DNA of 64,000 nucleotides, from assembly GCF_017163935.1 (NCBI RefSeq), contig NZ_JABVZR010000002.1:2418001-2482000 (forward strand). The letters are read 5' to 3'. The translations under genes were made by a program, and so were the position numbers. Shown piece by piece: positions 1 to 8,115 of the stretch (positions are counted from its first letter, which is position 1; each line of letters begins with the position of its first letter). The notes below the pieces were generated by a model. It worked only from the letters and a program-made list of their open reading frames with translations. It had not been told where the DNA came from and searched no databases. This DNA is from Novosphingobium terrae (lineage in GTDB: Bacteria; Pseudomonadota; Alphaproteobacteria; Sphingomonadales; Sphingomonadaceae).

Positions 1-807
1 GTTCAGCGCCTTGATCCGCTCGATGTTGTCGGGCGTGATCAGCGACTGGCTGAGGGAACCGGTCTTGGCCGCGCGGGCATCCTCGGGCACGCCATTGAGA
101 TATTTGGTCGACAGCATCCCCTGCGCCAGCGGCGAGAAGGCGATGCAGCCGGTGCCCAGATCGCCCAGCGTGTCGAGCAACTCATCTTCGATCCAGCGGT
201 TGAGCATGGAATAGCTGGGCTGATGGATCAGCAGCGGCACCTTGTGCTCGGCCAGAATGGCGGCGGCCTTGCGCGTCAGTTCGGGCGAATAGCTGGAAAT
301 GCCGACATACAGCGCCTTGCCCTGCTGATGCAGCGTGGCCAGCGCGCCCATGGTCTCTTCCAGCGGCGTTTCGGGATCGACGCGGTGCGAATAGAAGATG
401 TCGACATAATCGAGGCCCATGCGCTTCAGGCTCTGATCGCAGGAGGCGATGAGATATTTGCGCGAACCGCCGATGTCGCCATAGGGCCCCGGCCACATAT
501 CCCAGCCCGCCTTGGTGGAGATCACCAGCTCATCGCGATGCGTGCGGAAGTCGGTGGCCATCACCCGGCCAAAGTTCTCCTCGGCGGAACCGTAGGGCGG
601 GCCGTAATTGTTGGCGAGGTCGAAATGGGTGATGCCGTTGTCGAAGGCGTGGCGCAGCATGGCGCGGCCATTCTCGAACACATCGTCACCGCCGAAATTC
701 TGCCACAGGCCCAGCGAAATGGCGGGCAGCTTCAGGCCCGAACGACCGCAGCGGCGGTAAGGCATGCTTTCATAGCGGGTGGGGGCAGCAGCATAAGGGG
801 GTTTCAT
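1..807 (-). CDS. Aldo/keto reductase (YghZ/Gpr-like), 3' end cut by window edge
   Basis: Cytoplasmic NADPH-dependent aldo/keto reductase. 269 codons are visible and the C-terminus lies outside the window. The N-terminal part has the family layout: Gly-rich first strand, FDLANNYGPPYGS with D63 and catalytic Y68, a Lys in VISTKAGWDMWPGPYG and the His of FYSHRVD. The sequence around LKRMGLDYVDIFYSHRVD resembles the YghZ group (L-glyceraldehyde 3-phosphate reductase and methylglyoxal detoxification in E. coli); that substrate is inferred from family only. The ATG at 807 lies 4 bases after the stop of the upstream GlcG-like gene, so the two are co-transcribed leftward. The promoter region they share with the divergent beta-glucosidase carries two LacI-type palindromes, which suggests a carbohydrate-linked role. 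Confidence 0.88.
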   Translation of the reverse strand, partial: MKPPYAAAPTRYESMPYRRCGRSGLKLPAISLGLWQNFGGDDVFENGRAMLRHAFDNGITHFDLANNYGPPYGSAEENFGRVMATDFRTHRDELVISTKAGWDMWPGPYGDIGGSRKYLIASCDQSLKRMGLDYVDIFYSHRVDPETPLEETMGALATLHQQGKALYVGISSYSPELTRKAAAILAEHKVPLLIHQPSYSMLNRWIEDELLDTLGDLGTGCIAFSPLAQGMLSTKYLNGVPEDARAAKTGSLSQSLITPDNIERIKALN

Positions 808-811
808 AGGT

Positions 812-1231
812 TCAATCCAGTCCGTTCAGAATGGCGGAAACGCCGATTTCGGCAATGGCAAGGTCCTCTTCGCCCGACAGGCCGCTGATCGCGACCGCGC
901 CGAGGCAGGCGCCCTGATGAAGAACCGGCACGCCGCCATCCCAACCGACATAGCGCGCATCGCCGTGGTAGTGAACGTCATCGCCGCTCGCCTTGGTATC
1001 GCGCCCGACATCGCCGGTGGGGCGGCCAAGGCGCGCGGCAGTATAGGCCTTGTTCTGGGCGATGGCGATCGGCGCCAGCCCGCAGCCATCGGTGCGCCAG
1101 AGCGCGATCAGCTCGCCGTGATTGTCGGCCACCGCGACCACCGCGTCATTGCCGCGTGTTCGCAGCTCTTGCAAGCAGGCGTCGAGCGCGATGCGCGCTT
1201 CGGCCTCTCCCAGTGATCTCGACAGTTTCAC
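812..1231 (-). CDS. GlcG/HbpS family protein (DUF336)
   Basis: 139-residue single-domain protein of the GlcG/HbpS (DUF336) family, usual length 135-150. It shows the family pattern of an N-terminal helix, VAVADNHGELIALWRTDG, the AQNKAYTAA helix and a Gly-rich C-terminal half with GGVPVLHQGACLGAVAISG. Members bind heme or cobalamin-like ligands or are of unknown role in sugar-acid and aromatic gene clusters; no catalytic function can be claimed. There is no signal peptide. It is the first gene of a leftward pair with the aldo/keto reductase and starts 17 bases from a LacI-type operator, so repression by an as yet unseen LacI-family protein is likely. Confidence 0.82.
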   Translation of the reverse strand: MKLSRSLGEAEARIALDACLQELRTRGNDAVVAVADNHGELIALWRTDGCGLAPIAIAQNKAYTAARLGRPTGDVGRDTKASGDDVHYHGDARYVGWDGGVPVLHQGACLGAVAISGLSGEEDLAIAEIGVSAILNGLD

Positions 1232-1247
1232 GCGGTATTCTCCTGAG

Positions 1248-1261
1248 TGGTAACGTTGCCA
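1248..1261. promoter_or_regulatory. LacI-type operator, proximal to the leftward GlcG/AKR pair
   Basis: TGGTAACGTTGCCA is a 14-bp palindrome with one mismatch pair around a central AACGTT, the layout of LacI/GalR-family operators (central CG). It sits 17 bases upstream of the leftward start at 1231. Its centre is exactly 80 bp from the centre of the better palindrome at 1324-1345. Confidence 0.6.
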
Positions 1262-1323
1262 TTGGTAGCGACGATCAGCGTTTCAGGCAATCGCTGGTGA
1301 TCACCAAAATGAGTGCGCGAATT

Positions 1324-1345
1324 CGTATGGCAACGTTGCCATACG
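1324..1345. promoter_or_regulatory. Perfect 22-bp LacI-type operator upstream of the GH3 gene
   Basis: A perfect 22-bp palindrome with core TGGCAACGTTGCCA and flanking CGTA/TACG arms. It shares 13 of 14 core bases with the site at 1248-1261. It lies 84 bases before the GH3 start, in the divergent intergenic region. The central CG and A/T-flanked arms match LacI-family sites rather than TetR or GntR ones. No LacI-family gene is present in the window. Confidence 0.68.
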
Positions 1346-1428
1346 CTCTAGGCAAGCCGCATTGGCCCATGTTAGGCGAGCAGCAGAACGGGCCAGACAG
1401 GCCCACCCATCCGGAGAGTGAGTTGAAC

Positions 1429-3918
1429 ATGGCCAGCAGCCCCGCCCGCATAGCGTCCCGTCTTGCTCTGGTGCTGGCCCTTTGCGCTGGTAGCGCCCAT
1501 GCGGAGGCCCCGACGCCTCGTCCTGCCGCCATGGCGGTCCATCCCGAGCTGTGGCCTCAGGCGCGTTCGCCCATCGGCCTCGATCCGGCAATGGAGGCCA
1601 AGATCGGCACCATCATCGCCAAGATGACTCTGGAAGAAAAGGTGGGGCAGGTGCTCCAGCCCGAAATCCGCTGGATCACGCCTGACGAGGTGCGCGACTA
1701 TCACATCGGCAGCATCGAGAATGGCGGCGGCTCCTTCCCGCAGGGCAACAAGCATGCCGCGCTGAAGGACTGGACGGATATGATTCAGTCCTATTGGCAG
1801 GCCTCGGTCGATCCGCGCGCCAACCACGCCATGCGCATTCCGCTGATGTGGGCCTCGGATGCGGTGCATGGTCATAACAATGTGCTGGGCGCGACGCTGT
1901 TCCCGCATAACATCGGCCTTGGCGCCGCGCATGACCCGGACCTGCTGCGCCGCATCGGCGCGGTGACGGCGGCGGAGGTGCGCTCCACCGGCATGGACTG
2001 GGCCTTTGCCCCCACCATCGCCGTGGCGCGCAACGACCGCTGGGGGCGCACCTATGAGAGCTATTCCGAGGACCCGAAGATCGTCTCGCAATATGCCGGG
2101 GCCATCGTGGAGGGTCTGGAAGGCAAGGGCGCGACCTTCCTCGACAAGGACCATGTGCTGGCCACCGCCAAGCATTTCCTCGGCGACGGATCGACCGACA
2201 ATGGCCGCGATCAGGGCAATTCGATGGTCTCCGAACAGGAGTTGAGCAAGGTCGATGCTGCGGGCTATGTCTCGGCCATCGATGCGGGGGCGCAGACGGT
2301 GATGGCCTCCTACAGCAGCTGGCATGGCGTCAAGATGCATGAGAACAAGGCGCTGCTGACCGATGTGCTCAAGATGCGCATGGGCTTCGATGGCCTGATC
2401 ATCGGCGACTGGAACGCCCATTCGCAGATTCCGGGCTGCACCCTGTCGGATTGCTCGATCGCCTTCAACGCAGGCGTCGATGTGTTCAATGTGCCCACCG
2501 ACTGGAAAGCACTCTACGGCAATATGATCCGCGAGGTGCGGTCCGGCGAGATCCCGATGACCCGTCTGGAGGATGCCGTGCGCCGCGTGCTGCGCGTGAA
2601 ATTCCGCGCGGGGATCATGGATGAGCCGAGCCCGAATGAGCGCCCCAACACGCTGAAGCCCATCGGCACGCCGGACCACCGCGCTGTTGCGCGCGAGGCG
2701 GTGCGGGAATCCTTGGTGCTGCTGAAAAACAACCACGCCCTGCTGCCGATCCGCCCCAACGCGCATATCCTTGTCGCGGGTGAGGGCGCCGACAACATCG
2801 CCATGCAGGCCGGCGGCTGGACGCTCTCATGGCAGGGCAATGACAATGGGCCGGCTGAATTCCCCGGCGCCACATCGCTCTACACCGGCATCCGTCAGGC
2901 GGTGGAAGCGGCAGGCGGTAGCGCAACCCTTTCTCCCGATGGCACCTTCACCACCAAGCCCGATGTCGCCATCGTGGTCTTCGGCGAGACACCCTATGCC
3001 GAATATATGGGCGACCAGACCGATGTCGCCCTGCACCACGGCAACAACGAAAGCCTTGCGCTCCTGAAATCCCTGAAGGCCAGGGGCGTGCCCACCGTGG
3101 CCGTGCTGCTGAGCGGCAGGCCGCTCTATGTGAACCCGCAGATCAATCAGGCCGATGCCTTTGTCGCCGCCTTCCTGCCGGGCTCCGAGGGCGAAGGCCT
3201 TGCCGATGTCCTGATCGCGGGCAAGGATGGCAAGCCGCGCCATGATTTCCGGGGTAAGCTCAGCTTCTCATGGCCCAGGCGCCCGGACCAGACGCCGCTC
3301 AATGTCGGTCAGCCGAACTATGACCCGCAATTCGCCTATGGCTTCGGCCTGAGCTATGCCACCCCCGCCCGCACACCGCTGCTGCCCGAAGTGGTCGCCA
3401 CCGTGAACTATGGCGATCGCGGCGTCTATTTCACCAAGGGCACCTTCTGGAATGGCTATGGCCTGAAGCTCGAACCCGCCGGAGCGGCCCCCATCTCCTA
3501 CACCGGCAAGCAGGCCAGCGCAGGCGCCATCACCGCCGCCCCCGGCACCCGCGACCGCCAGGCCGTCCATCTGACATGGAACGGCAAGAGCGCAGGCGGC
3601 ATCAGCATCGCGGCGGCCACCCCGTCCGATCTCTCGCGAGAGGCCAATGGCTCGATGATGGTCAGCCTTACGCTGGATGTGGCGCAGGCCCCCTCAGCGC
3701 CGGTGCAACTGGTGGTGGGCGGGATCTCCCTGCCGATCGGCCCGATGCTGCATGCAGGCGCCAATCATTTCGAGATCCCTCTGCCATGCTTCAAGGGGGC
3801 CGATTTCAACAGCATCAGCCCGCTGCTGACCCTGCGCACGGAGGGCAGTCTGGATATGGACTTGCAGGACGCCCGTCTGGTGGAGAACAAGGCCGCCGTC
3901 GCCTGCCCCGGCGGCTGA
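1429..3918 (+). CDS. Secreted GH3 beta-glucosidase / exo-beta-glucanase (ExoP-like)
   Basis: 829-residue glycoside hydrolase family 3 enzyme releasing glucose (or xylose) from the non-reducing end of beta-glucans or oligosaccharides in the periplasm or outside the cell. A signal peptide ends near residue 25 (AGSAHA). The GH3 N-terminal barrel holds LMWASDAVHGHNN, the KH(F) pair in ATAKHFLGDG, and the nucleophile D327 in LIIGDWNAH. The alpha/beta sandwich follows, then a C-terminal beta-rich extension (about residues 640-829) as in the roughly 840-residue ExoP group. The frame is open upstream, but the ATG at 1429 was chosen because it begins the signal peptide and follows GGAGAG. It is monocistronic, divergent from the GlcG/AKR pair and preceded by a perfect LacI-type operator. 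Confidence 0.93.
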   Translation: MASSPARIASRLALVLALCAGSAHAEAPTPRPAAMAVHPELWPQARSPIGLDPAMEAKIGTIIAKMTLEEKVGQVLQPEIRWITPDEVRDYHIGSIENGGGSFPQGNKHAALKDWTDMIQSYWQASVDPRANHAMRIPLMWASDAVHGHNNVLGATLFPHNIGLGAAHDPDLLRRIGAVTAAEVRSTGMDWAFAPTIAVARNDRWGRTYESYSEDPKIVSQYAGAIVEGLEGKGATFLDKDHVLATAKHFLGDGSTDNGRDQGNSMVSEQELSKVDAAGYVSAIDAGAQTVMASYSSWHGVKMHENKALLTDVLKMRMGFDGLIIGDWNAHSQIPGCTLSDCSIAFNAGVDVFNVPTDWKALYGNMIREVRSGEIPMTRLEDAVRRVLRVKFRAGIMDEPSPNERPNTLKPIGTPDHRAVAREAVRESLVLLKNNHALLPIRPNAHILVAGEGADNIAMQAGGWTLSWQGNDNGPAEFPGATSLYTGIRQAVEAAGGSATLSPDGTFTTKPDVAIVVFGETPYAEYMGDQTDVALHHGNNESLALLKSLKARGVPTVAVLLSGRPLYVNPQINQADAFVAAFLPGSEGEGLADVLIAGKDGKPRHDFRGKLSFSWPRRPDQTPLNVGQPNYDPQFAYGFGLSYATPARTPLLPEVVATVNYGDRGVYFTKGTFWNGYGLKLEPAGAAPISYTGKQASAGAITAAPGTRDRQAVHLTWNGKSAGGISIAAATPSDLSREANGSMMVSLTLDVAQAPSAPVQLVVGGISLPIGPMLHAGANHFEIPLPCFKGADFNSISPLLTLRTEGSLDMDLQDARLVENKAAVACPGG

Positions 3919-3930
3919 TGACCCAGTGCC

Positions 3931-4857
3931 CTAAGGCGCGCGCCCGTTCATCGCGGCCACCGCATCCAGAAAACCCTGCGGATCATCGAGCCGGAATTCT
4001 CCGCTGATCCGCAGAGTCCCCGTCGCCGGGTCTTTGAGGTGCAGGGGCTGGGGCAGGTAGCGGTTATACTGGGCGACAATCTGCGCCACCGGCACATCAT
4101 CGGCGCTGATCATGCCTGACTGCCATAGTGTCTGCCGCCCGGCATCCAGCGTGGCGACGGTCTGCTGCCCATGGCTCAGCCTGAGCTGGTTGCCGGGGGT
4201 CAGATCGGTTGAGAGGCCCGCGCGGGTCACCCGCACCTTGCCCTCCACCAGCGTGACGGTGGTGGTTTCGCCCGCCTGCCCGATCTCGAAATGGGTGCCG
4301 ATATCGCTGACCATCATATCGCCCACCTTCACCGCGAAGGGATGGGCCTCGTCATGATGGACGTTGAAAAAGGCGCGGCCATAATCCAGCCGCGCCAGCC
4401 GCCCGTCCCGGCTGACATGCAGCTGGGTATGGCTGTCGAGCGTGATGCGTGTGCCATCGGCCAGATCGACATCGCGCGGCAGGCTCTGGCCATTGGCGAT
4501 CACCTGGCCATCATCCGCCGGGGCCACCGTTTGAGCCGGACGCCAGATCAGCCCCAGCGCCACCACCGCCACCAGCGTGGCGGCCAGAGAGGCCATCACC
4601 GGCACACGCCAGCGCGGGGCCGCCGCCGTTTCCACTGGAGCCTGAGCCTCAAGCCGGGCCAGCGCCTGCTCTCGCATCGCCTTGACCGCGGGATGCTCGG
4701 CCACGCCGTCGAGATCGCGCCAGACGTTGCTCACCTGCCTGAGGGCAGCGGTATCCTCGGGCGTGTCCGATGCAGGATCGGCATCGCGCGGCGCGGCGGC
4801 AAAGCGGGCAATGGCACGGTCGCGCGCGCCATCCTGCTGCGGGTCCGAAGGGGTCAC
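3931..4857 (-). CDS. FecR-family anti-sigma factor
   Basis: 308-residue inner-membrane anti-sigma regulator that would hold the adjacent ECF sigma factor and relay a signal from an STN-bearing TonB-dependent receptor. The N-terminal cytoplasmic part (1-84) is followed by one membrane segment (about 85-105, VPVMASLAATLVAVVALGL) and a periplasmic FecR domain (about 115-230: ADGTRITLDSHTQLHVS, FFNVHHDEAHPFAVKVG, THFEIG, VTLVEGKVRVT). The C-terminal part (about 245-308) resembles the fold that contacts the receptor STN domain. The start is a GTG whose last two bases form the TGA stop of the sigma gene (GTGA overlap), implying translational coupling. Function is from family and context; confidence in the family is high. 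Confidence 0.92.
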   Translation of the reverse strand: MTPSDPQQDGARDRAIARFAAAPRDADPASDTPEDTAALRQVSNVWRDLDGVAEHPAVKAMREQALARLEAQAPVETAAAPRWRVPVMASLAATLVAVVALGLIWRPAQTVAPADDGQVIANGQSLPRDVDLADGTRITLDSHTQLHVSRDGRLARLDYGRAFFNVHHDEAHPFAVKVGDMMVSDIGTHFEIGQAGETTTVTLVEGKVRVTRAGLSTDLTPGNQLRLSHGQQTVATLDAGRQTLWQSGMISADDVPVAQIVAQYNRYLPQPLHLKDPATGTLRISGEFRLDDPQGFLDAVAAMNGRAP

Positions 4858-5351
4858 GCCCTTTCGTCCATCAGCAGCCTGAGCGCCTTCATCATGTGCT
4901 TTTCGACCGCACTCACCGAGATGTTCATCCTCATTGCAATCTCGCCATAGCCGATGTTCTCGAAACGGTGGAGGACGAATATGTCACGCGTGCGTTCGGG
5001 CATGTCGCCCAGCCGCGCGATGATCCTCTCCACCGCTTCTTCCCCCATCAGGACGCGTTCGGGCGTGATCCACTCAACGGGATGATGAAAATCCTCCAGA
5101 GTTTCGTGACGGGCCTCCTGCCGGGTGGCGGCGCGGCGAGCCCGGTCGGTCAGCACGCTTTGCGCGGTCTGGAACAGATAGGCGGGGATGTTGTCGATCT
5201 CGCCGCTGGCCAGATGGCGGTGACTGCGCAGCCAGACATCCTGCACCGCATCGTCCACATCGACCGGGTTGCGCAGTCGGCGCCCGAAAAACGCGCGTAA
5301 AGCCGCCATCTGGCGCTCGAAACCGCTGGCTATGATGCTTCCTGTCGCCAC
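4854..5351 (-). CDS. ECF (FecI-like) RNA polymerase sigma factor
   Basis: About 165-residue extracytoplasmic-function sigma factor. Region 2 is visible as RRLRNPVDVDDAVQDVWLR and IPAYLFQTAQSVLTDRARR; region 4 as LGDMPERTRDIFVLHRFEN followed by YGEIAMRMNISVSAVEKHM, the helix-turn-helix that reads the -35 box. It would transcribe the adjacent receptor genes when FecR is signalled. The GTG at 5351 gives a full region 2; an internal ATG at 5309 would shorten the protein to 151 residues. The frame stays open far upstream on this strand, but that part is antisense to the receptor gene and not coding. It is divergent from the STN receptor with 72 bases between them. Confidence 0.9.
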   Translation of the reverse strand: MATGSIIASGFERQMAALRAFFGRRLRNPVDVDDAVQDVWLRSHRHLASGEIDNIPAYLFQTAQSVLTDRARRAATRQEARHETLEDFHHPVEWITPERVLMGEEAVERIIARLGDMPERTRDIFVLHRFENIGYGEIAMRMNISVSAVEKHMMKALRLLMDERA

Positions 5352-5423
5352 CCCCGTCCCCCGAGGTCCTCCGTCGATTGCCTGCTGTTCAGGCCTTTTA
5401 GCTTTTGGCACTGTTAGCAGCCC

Positions 5424-7958
5424 ATGCGTTTTTTGACCACCCGATCCCTTTTGCTGCGCGGCATGCTTGCCGCGGCGATGATCGGTGGCGGTGGCTGGCA
5501 TGCGTCGCCCGCGCTGGCCGGGGGGCAAAGTCCGTCGGTCCGGATCGATGGAGGGTCTCTGGCCGATGCCCTGCGGCATGTCGCGCGCGAGACGCAGACC
5601 ACGATCCTTTTCACGCCGGCTCTGGTGGCGGGGCGAGGCGCCGGGCGCCAGCATCTGAAAGGTGATGCGTCCGCGATGCTGCGCCAACTGCTGGCGGGCA
5701 CCGGGCTGCGGGTGCGGATCATCAGTGCCCATGCGCTGCTGATCGAAGCCGCACCCTTGCGCCCGCCGCATCCCCCTGTCCAACCCTTGCCGCCTGCCAC
5801 CATCGCCTCGGGCGATATCATGGTGACGGCCATGCGCCGCCCGACGCGTCTGGCCGATACGCCGGTCAGCATGATCGCGGTGACTGGCGACGAACTGGAG
5901 CGTAGCCGGGCTACCGGCATGCAGGCGCTGGCCGCGCTGGCCCCCAGCCTGACCCTGACGGCCATGGGCGCGGGGATGAACCGCCTGTCCCTGCGCGGCG
6001 TCTATGCCGCCGGGGAGCCGACGGTGGGGCTCTATTACGGCTCTGTGCCGGTGGCCGGGCCGGGCGGCTCGACCACCGATCCCGGCCTGATGACGCCCGA
6101 TCTGATGCTGGTGGATGTTGACCGGGTGGAGGTTCTGCGCGGACCTCAGGGCACGCTGTTCGGCACGAATTCTCTGGCCGGTACGGTACGCATCCTGTTC
6201 AAACAGCCCGATCTGGTCAGGCGCGAGGGCGCGGTAACGGCCTCCACCGCGCTGACCGAGGGCGGCGGCCCCGGCGGGTCCCTGACGGCGGTGGCCAACA
6301 TCCCCCTGCTGGCCGACCGGCTGGCCCTGCGCGCTGTGGCGTGGAGCGAGACCAGAGGCGGGGTGATCGACAACCCCGGCCTCGGCCGCTCCAACATCGA
6401 CCGTCAGACGCGCAGCGGCGGTCGGCTGGCCCTGCGCTGGCAGGCCGCACCGCAATGGCGGCTCGATCTGACGGGGGCCTATCAGGCGGGCCGCATCGCG
6501 GATGCTGCCAATGCCACGGTGGGCGCCGGGCTGGACCAGTCTTTGGCACAGGCCCGCATCCCCTTCACCGACCGCCTGTGGCTGGGCAGCGCGGAGGTGA
6601 ACGGCACGATCGGGGGGCTTCAGCTCAATCTGTCGCTGGCGCATTTTGACTGGGCGCCGGATCGCTGGCTGGATTTCTCGGCTTCGGAAAGCAGCCATCG
6701 CGGGGATGCTGTGGCTTGCACCGCGTGGATTCATCAGGGCGCTTGTTCCGCGCAGGACATGGGAGCCTTCGCCTCTTATGTCGACAGCCAGACCCCCGCC
6801 GTGCTGGAGCAGCCCTTCACCGTGCGGGTGAACAGTGCGGAGATGCGCCTTTCGGGCAGCGGGCGGCTGACATGGCTGCTTGGCGCCTTTCTGAGCCGCC
6901 GCCATGATGCGGGCAGCAGCACCGCTCTGCCGGTCGATCCGGGCAGCGGGCTGGTGGTGGAAGGAACGCCGCCCACCGCCACGCGGAGCTTTGAGACCAG
7001 CCTTGATGAATTCGCTCTGTTTGGTGACGGCAGTTGGCACTTGCGGCCCTGGCTGACGCTCTCGGCAGGGGGGCGCTATTTCGATTATCGGCGGCAGGCT
7101 GCTGGGTTCGTGGCGATCCCTAACCCCATCACCGGGCCCTTTGCCGCCACCTCCTTTCAGGAGACCTATCGCGCGGATGGAGCGGTGGGCCGCGCCCGGA
7201 TCGAACTACGCCCTCATCAGCGCCTGCTGATCTTCGGCCAGATATCGAGCGGCTTTCGCCCCGGCGGGATCAATGTGGTGCCGGGGCTCGATCCGGCGCT
7301 GGCGGCCTATCGCGACGACCGCCTGACCAGCTGGGAAGGGGGAGGGCGCCTGCGCCTCCATGGCGACAGGTTGCGCATCGATGTCGCGGCCTATCATCAG
7401 CTGTGGTCGCGGATGCAATATGCGGCCACCACCACCGATGGCAGCTATTCCTTCATCACCAACATCGGCAGCGCGCGGATCGATGGCGGTGAGATTTCGC
7501 TCAACTGGCAGCCCGGGCGGCATCTGCTGGCGCGACTGGATGCCACGCTGACCGACGCCCGGCTGGCCAGCGATCAGGTCAATGCCATTGCCGTCACACC
7601 GGGCAAGCGGGGGGACCGGCTGCCCAATGTGGCGCCGCTGGCCGCCAGTTTCGAACTCGCCTGGGATCATGCCGTGGCGCGAAATCTGGTGCTGCTGGCC
7701 TCGCTCAACGCCCATTATGCCGGGCGCGCCTATGACAGTTTTCGCGGCAGCGCGGATGGGCCGCGTCAGGCGATGGGTGACAATGCCACGCTGGATGTTG
7801 ATCTGGGTCTGCGCCGGGGCCCCTCGCAGATTGACCTCTTCGTGCAGAATCTGGCCGACAGCCGGGCGATCATCTGGACCGGGCGCGGGCTGAGCACGGA
7901 CTCGCTGCAACGCGCCCGCCCGCGCAGCATCGGCCTGTCTTTGCGCCATAATTTCTGA
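5424..7958 (+). CDS. TonB-dependent receptor with N-terminal STN signalling domain
   Basis: 844-residue outer-membrane transducer-type receptor. A signal peptide (1-32, ending PALA) is followed by a secretin/TonB N-terminal (STN) domain (about 38-108: GGSLADALRHVARETQTTILF, HALLIEA). After a Pro-rich linker come a TonB-box-like segment DIMVTAMRR (131-139), the plug with LSLRGVYAAGEPTVG and VDRVEVLRGPQGTLFG, and a 22-strand barrel ending in Phe. STN plus the divergent FecI/FecR pair marks it as the sensor of a cell-surface signalling system. The ligand is unknown; it need not be a siderophore, because in sphingomonads such receptors often import organic substrates. The plug is closely similar to that of the next receptor, which lacks STN. 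Confidence 0.92.
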   Translation: MRFLTTRSLLLRGMLAAAMIGGGGWHASPALAGGQSPSVRIDGGSLADALRHVARETQTTILFTPALVAGRGAGRQHLKGDASAMLRQLLAGTGLRVRIISAHALLIEAAPLRPPHPPVQPLPPATIASGDIMVTAMRRPTRLADTPVSMIAVTGDELERSRATGMQALAALAPSLTLTAMGAGMNRLSLRGVYAAGEPTVGLYYGSVPVAGPGGSTTDPGLMTPDLMLVDVDRVEVLRGPQGTLFGTNSLAGTVRILFKQPDLVRREGAVTASTALTEGGGPGGSLTAVANIPLLADRLALRAVAWSETRGGVIDNPGLGRSNIDRQTRSGGRLALRWQAAPQWRLDLTGAYQAGRIADAANATVGAGLDQSLAQARIPFTDRLWLGSAEVNGTIGGLQLNLSLAHFDWAPDRWLDFSASESSHRGDAVACTAWIHQGACSAQDMGAFASYVDSQTPAVLEQPFTVRVNSAEMRLSGSGRLTWLLGAFLSRRHDAGSSTALPVDPGSGLVVEGTPPTATRSFETSLDEFALFGDGSWHLRPWLTLSAGGRYFDYRRQAAGFVAIPNPITGPFAATSFQETYRADGAVGRARIELRPHQRLLIFGQISSGFRPGGINVVPGLDPALAAYRDDRLTSWEGGGRLRLHGDRLRIDVAAYHQLWSRMQYAATTTDGSYSFITNIGSARIDGGEISLNWQPGRHLLARLDATLTDARLASDQVNAIAVTPGKRGDRLPNVAPLAASFELAWDHAVARNLVLLASLNAHYAGRAYDSFRGSADGPRQAMGDNATLDVDLGLRRGPSQIDLFVQNLADSRAIIWTGRGLSTDSLQRARPRSIGLSLRHNF

Positions 7959-8115
7959 CGCTTCGGGCGCTCTTCAAAAAAAGTGCAAAAAATTTGTCAT
8001 GTGCGGTGAGGGGCTTTTGCGCGCCCGCGTCATGGGTTCGGGCAGCCGGGGAAGGATGCTGCCGAGGGACGGATGACCGACAGGTCAGGTGACAAAAGAC
8101 ATAGGGGACCCCATC

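Noticed and set aside
4854..7040. A 728-codon open frame on the minus strand running from the sigma factor through the antisense of the STN receptor
   Set aside because: Only its last ~165 codons match a protein family (ECF sigma). The rest is antisense to a clear receptor gene and is an artefact of GC-rich codon use.
5424..7958. Labelling the STN receptor as a ferric-citrate or siderophore receptor
   Set aside because: FecA-like architecture alone does not define the ligand; the co-located M20 hydrolase and absence of iron genes argue for an organic substrate.
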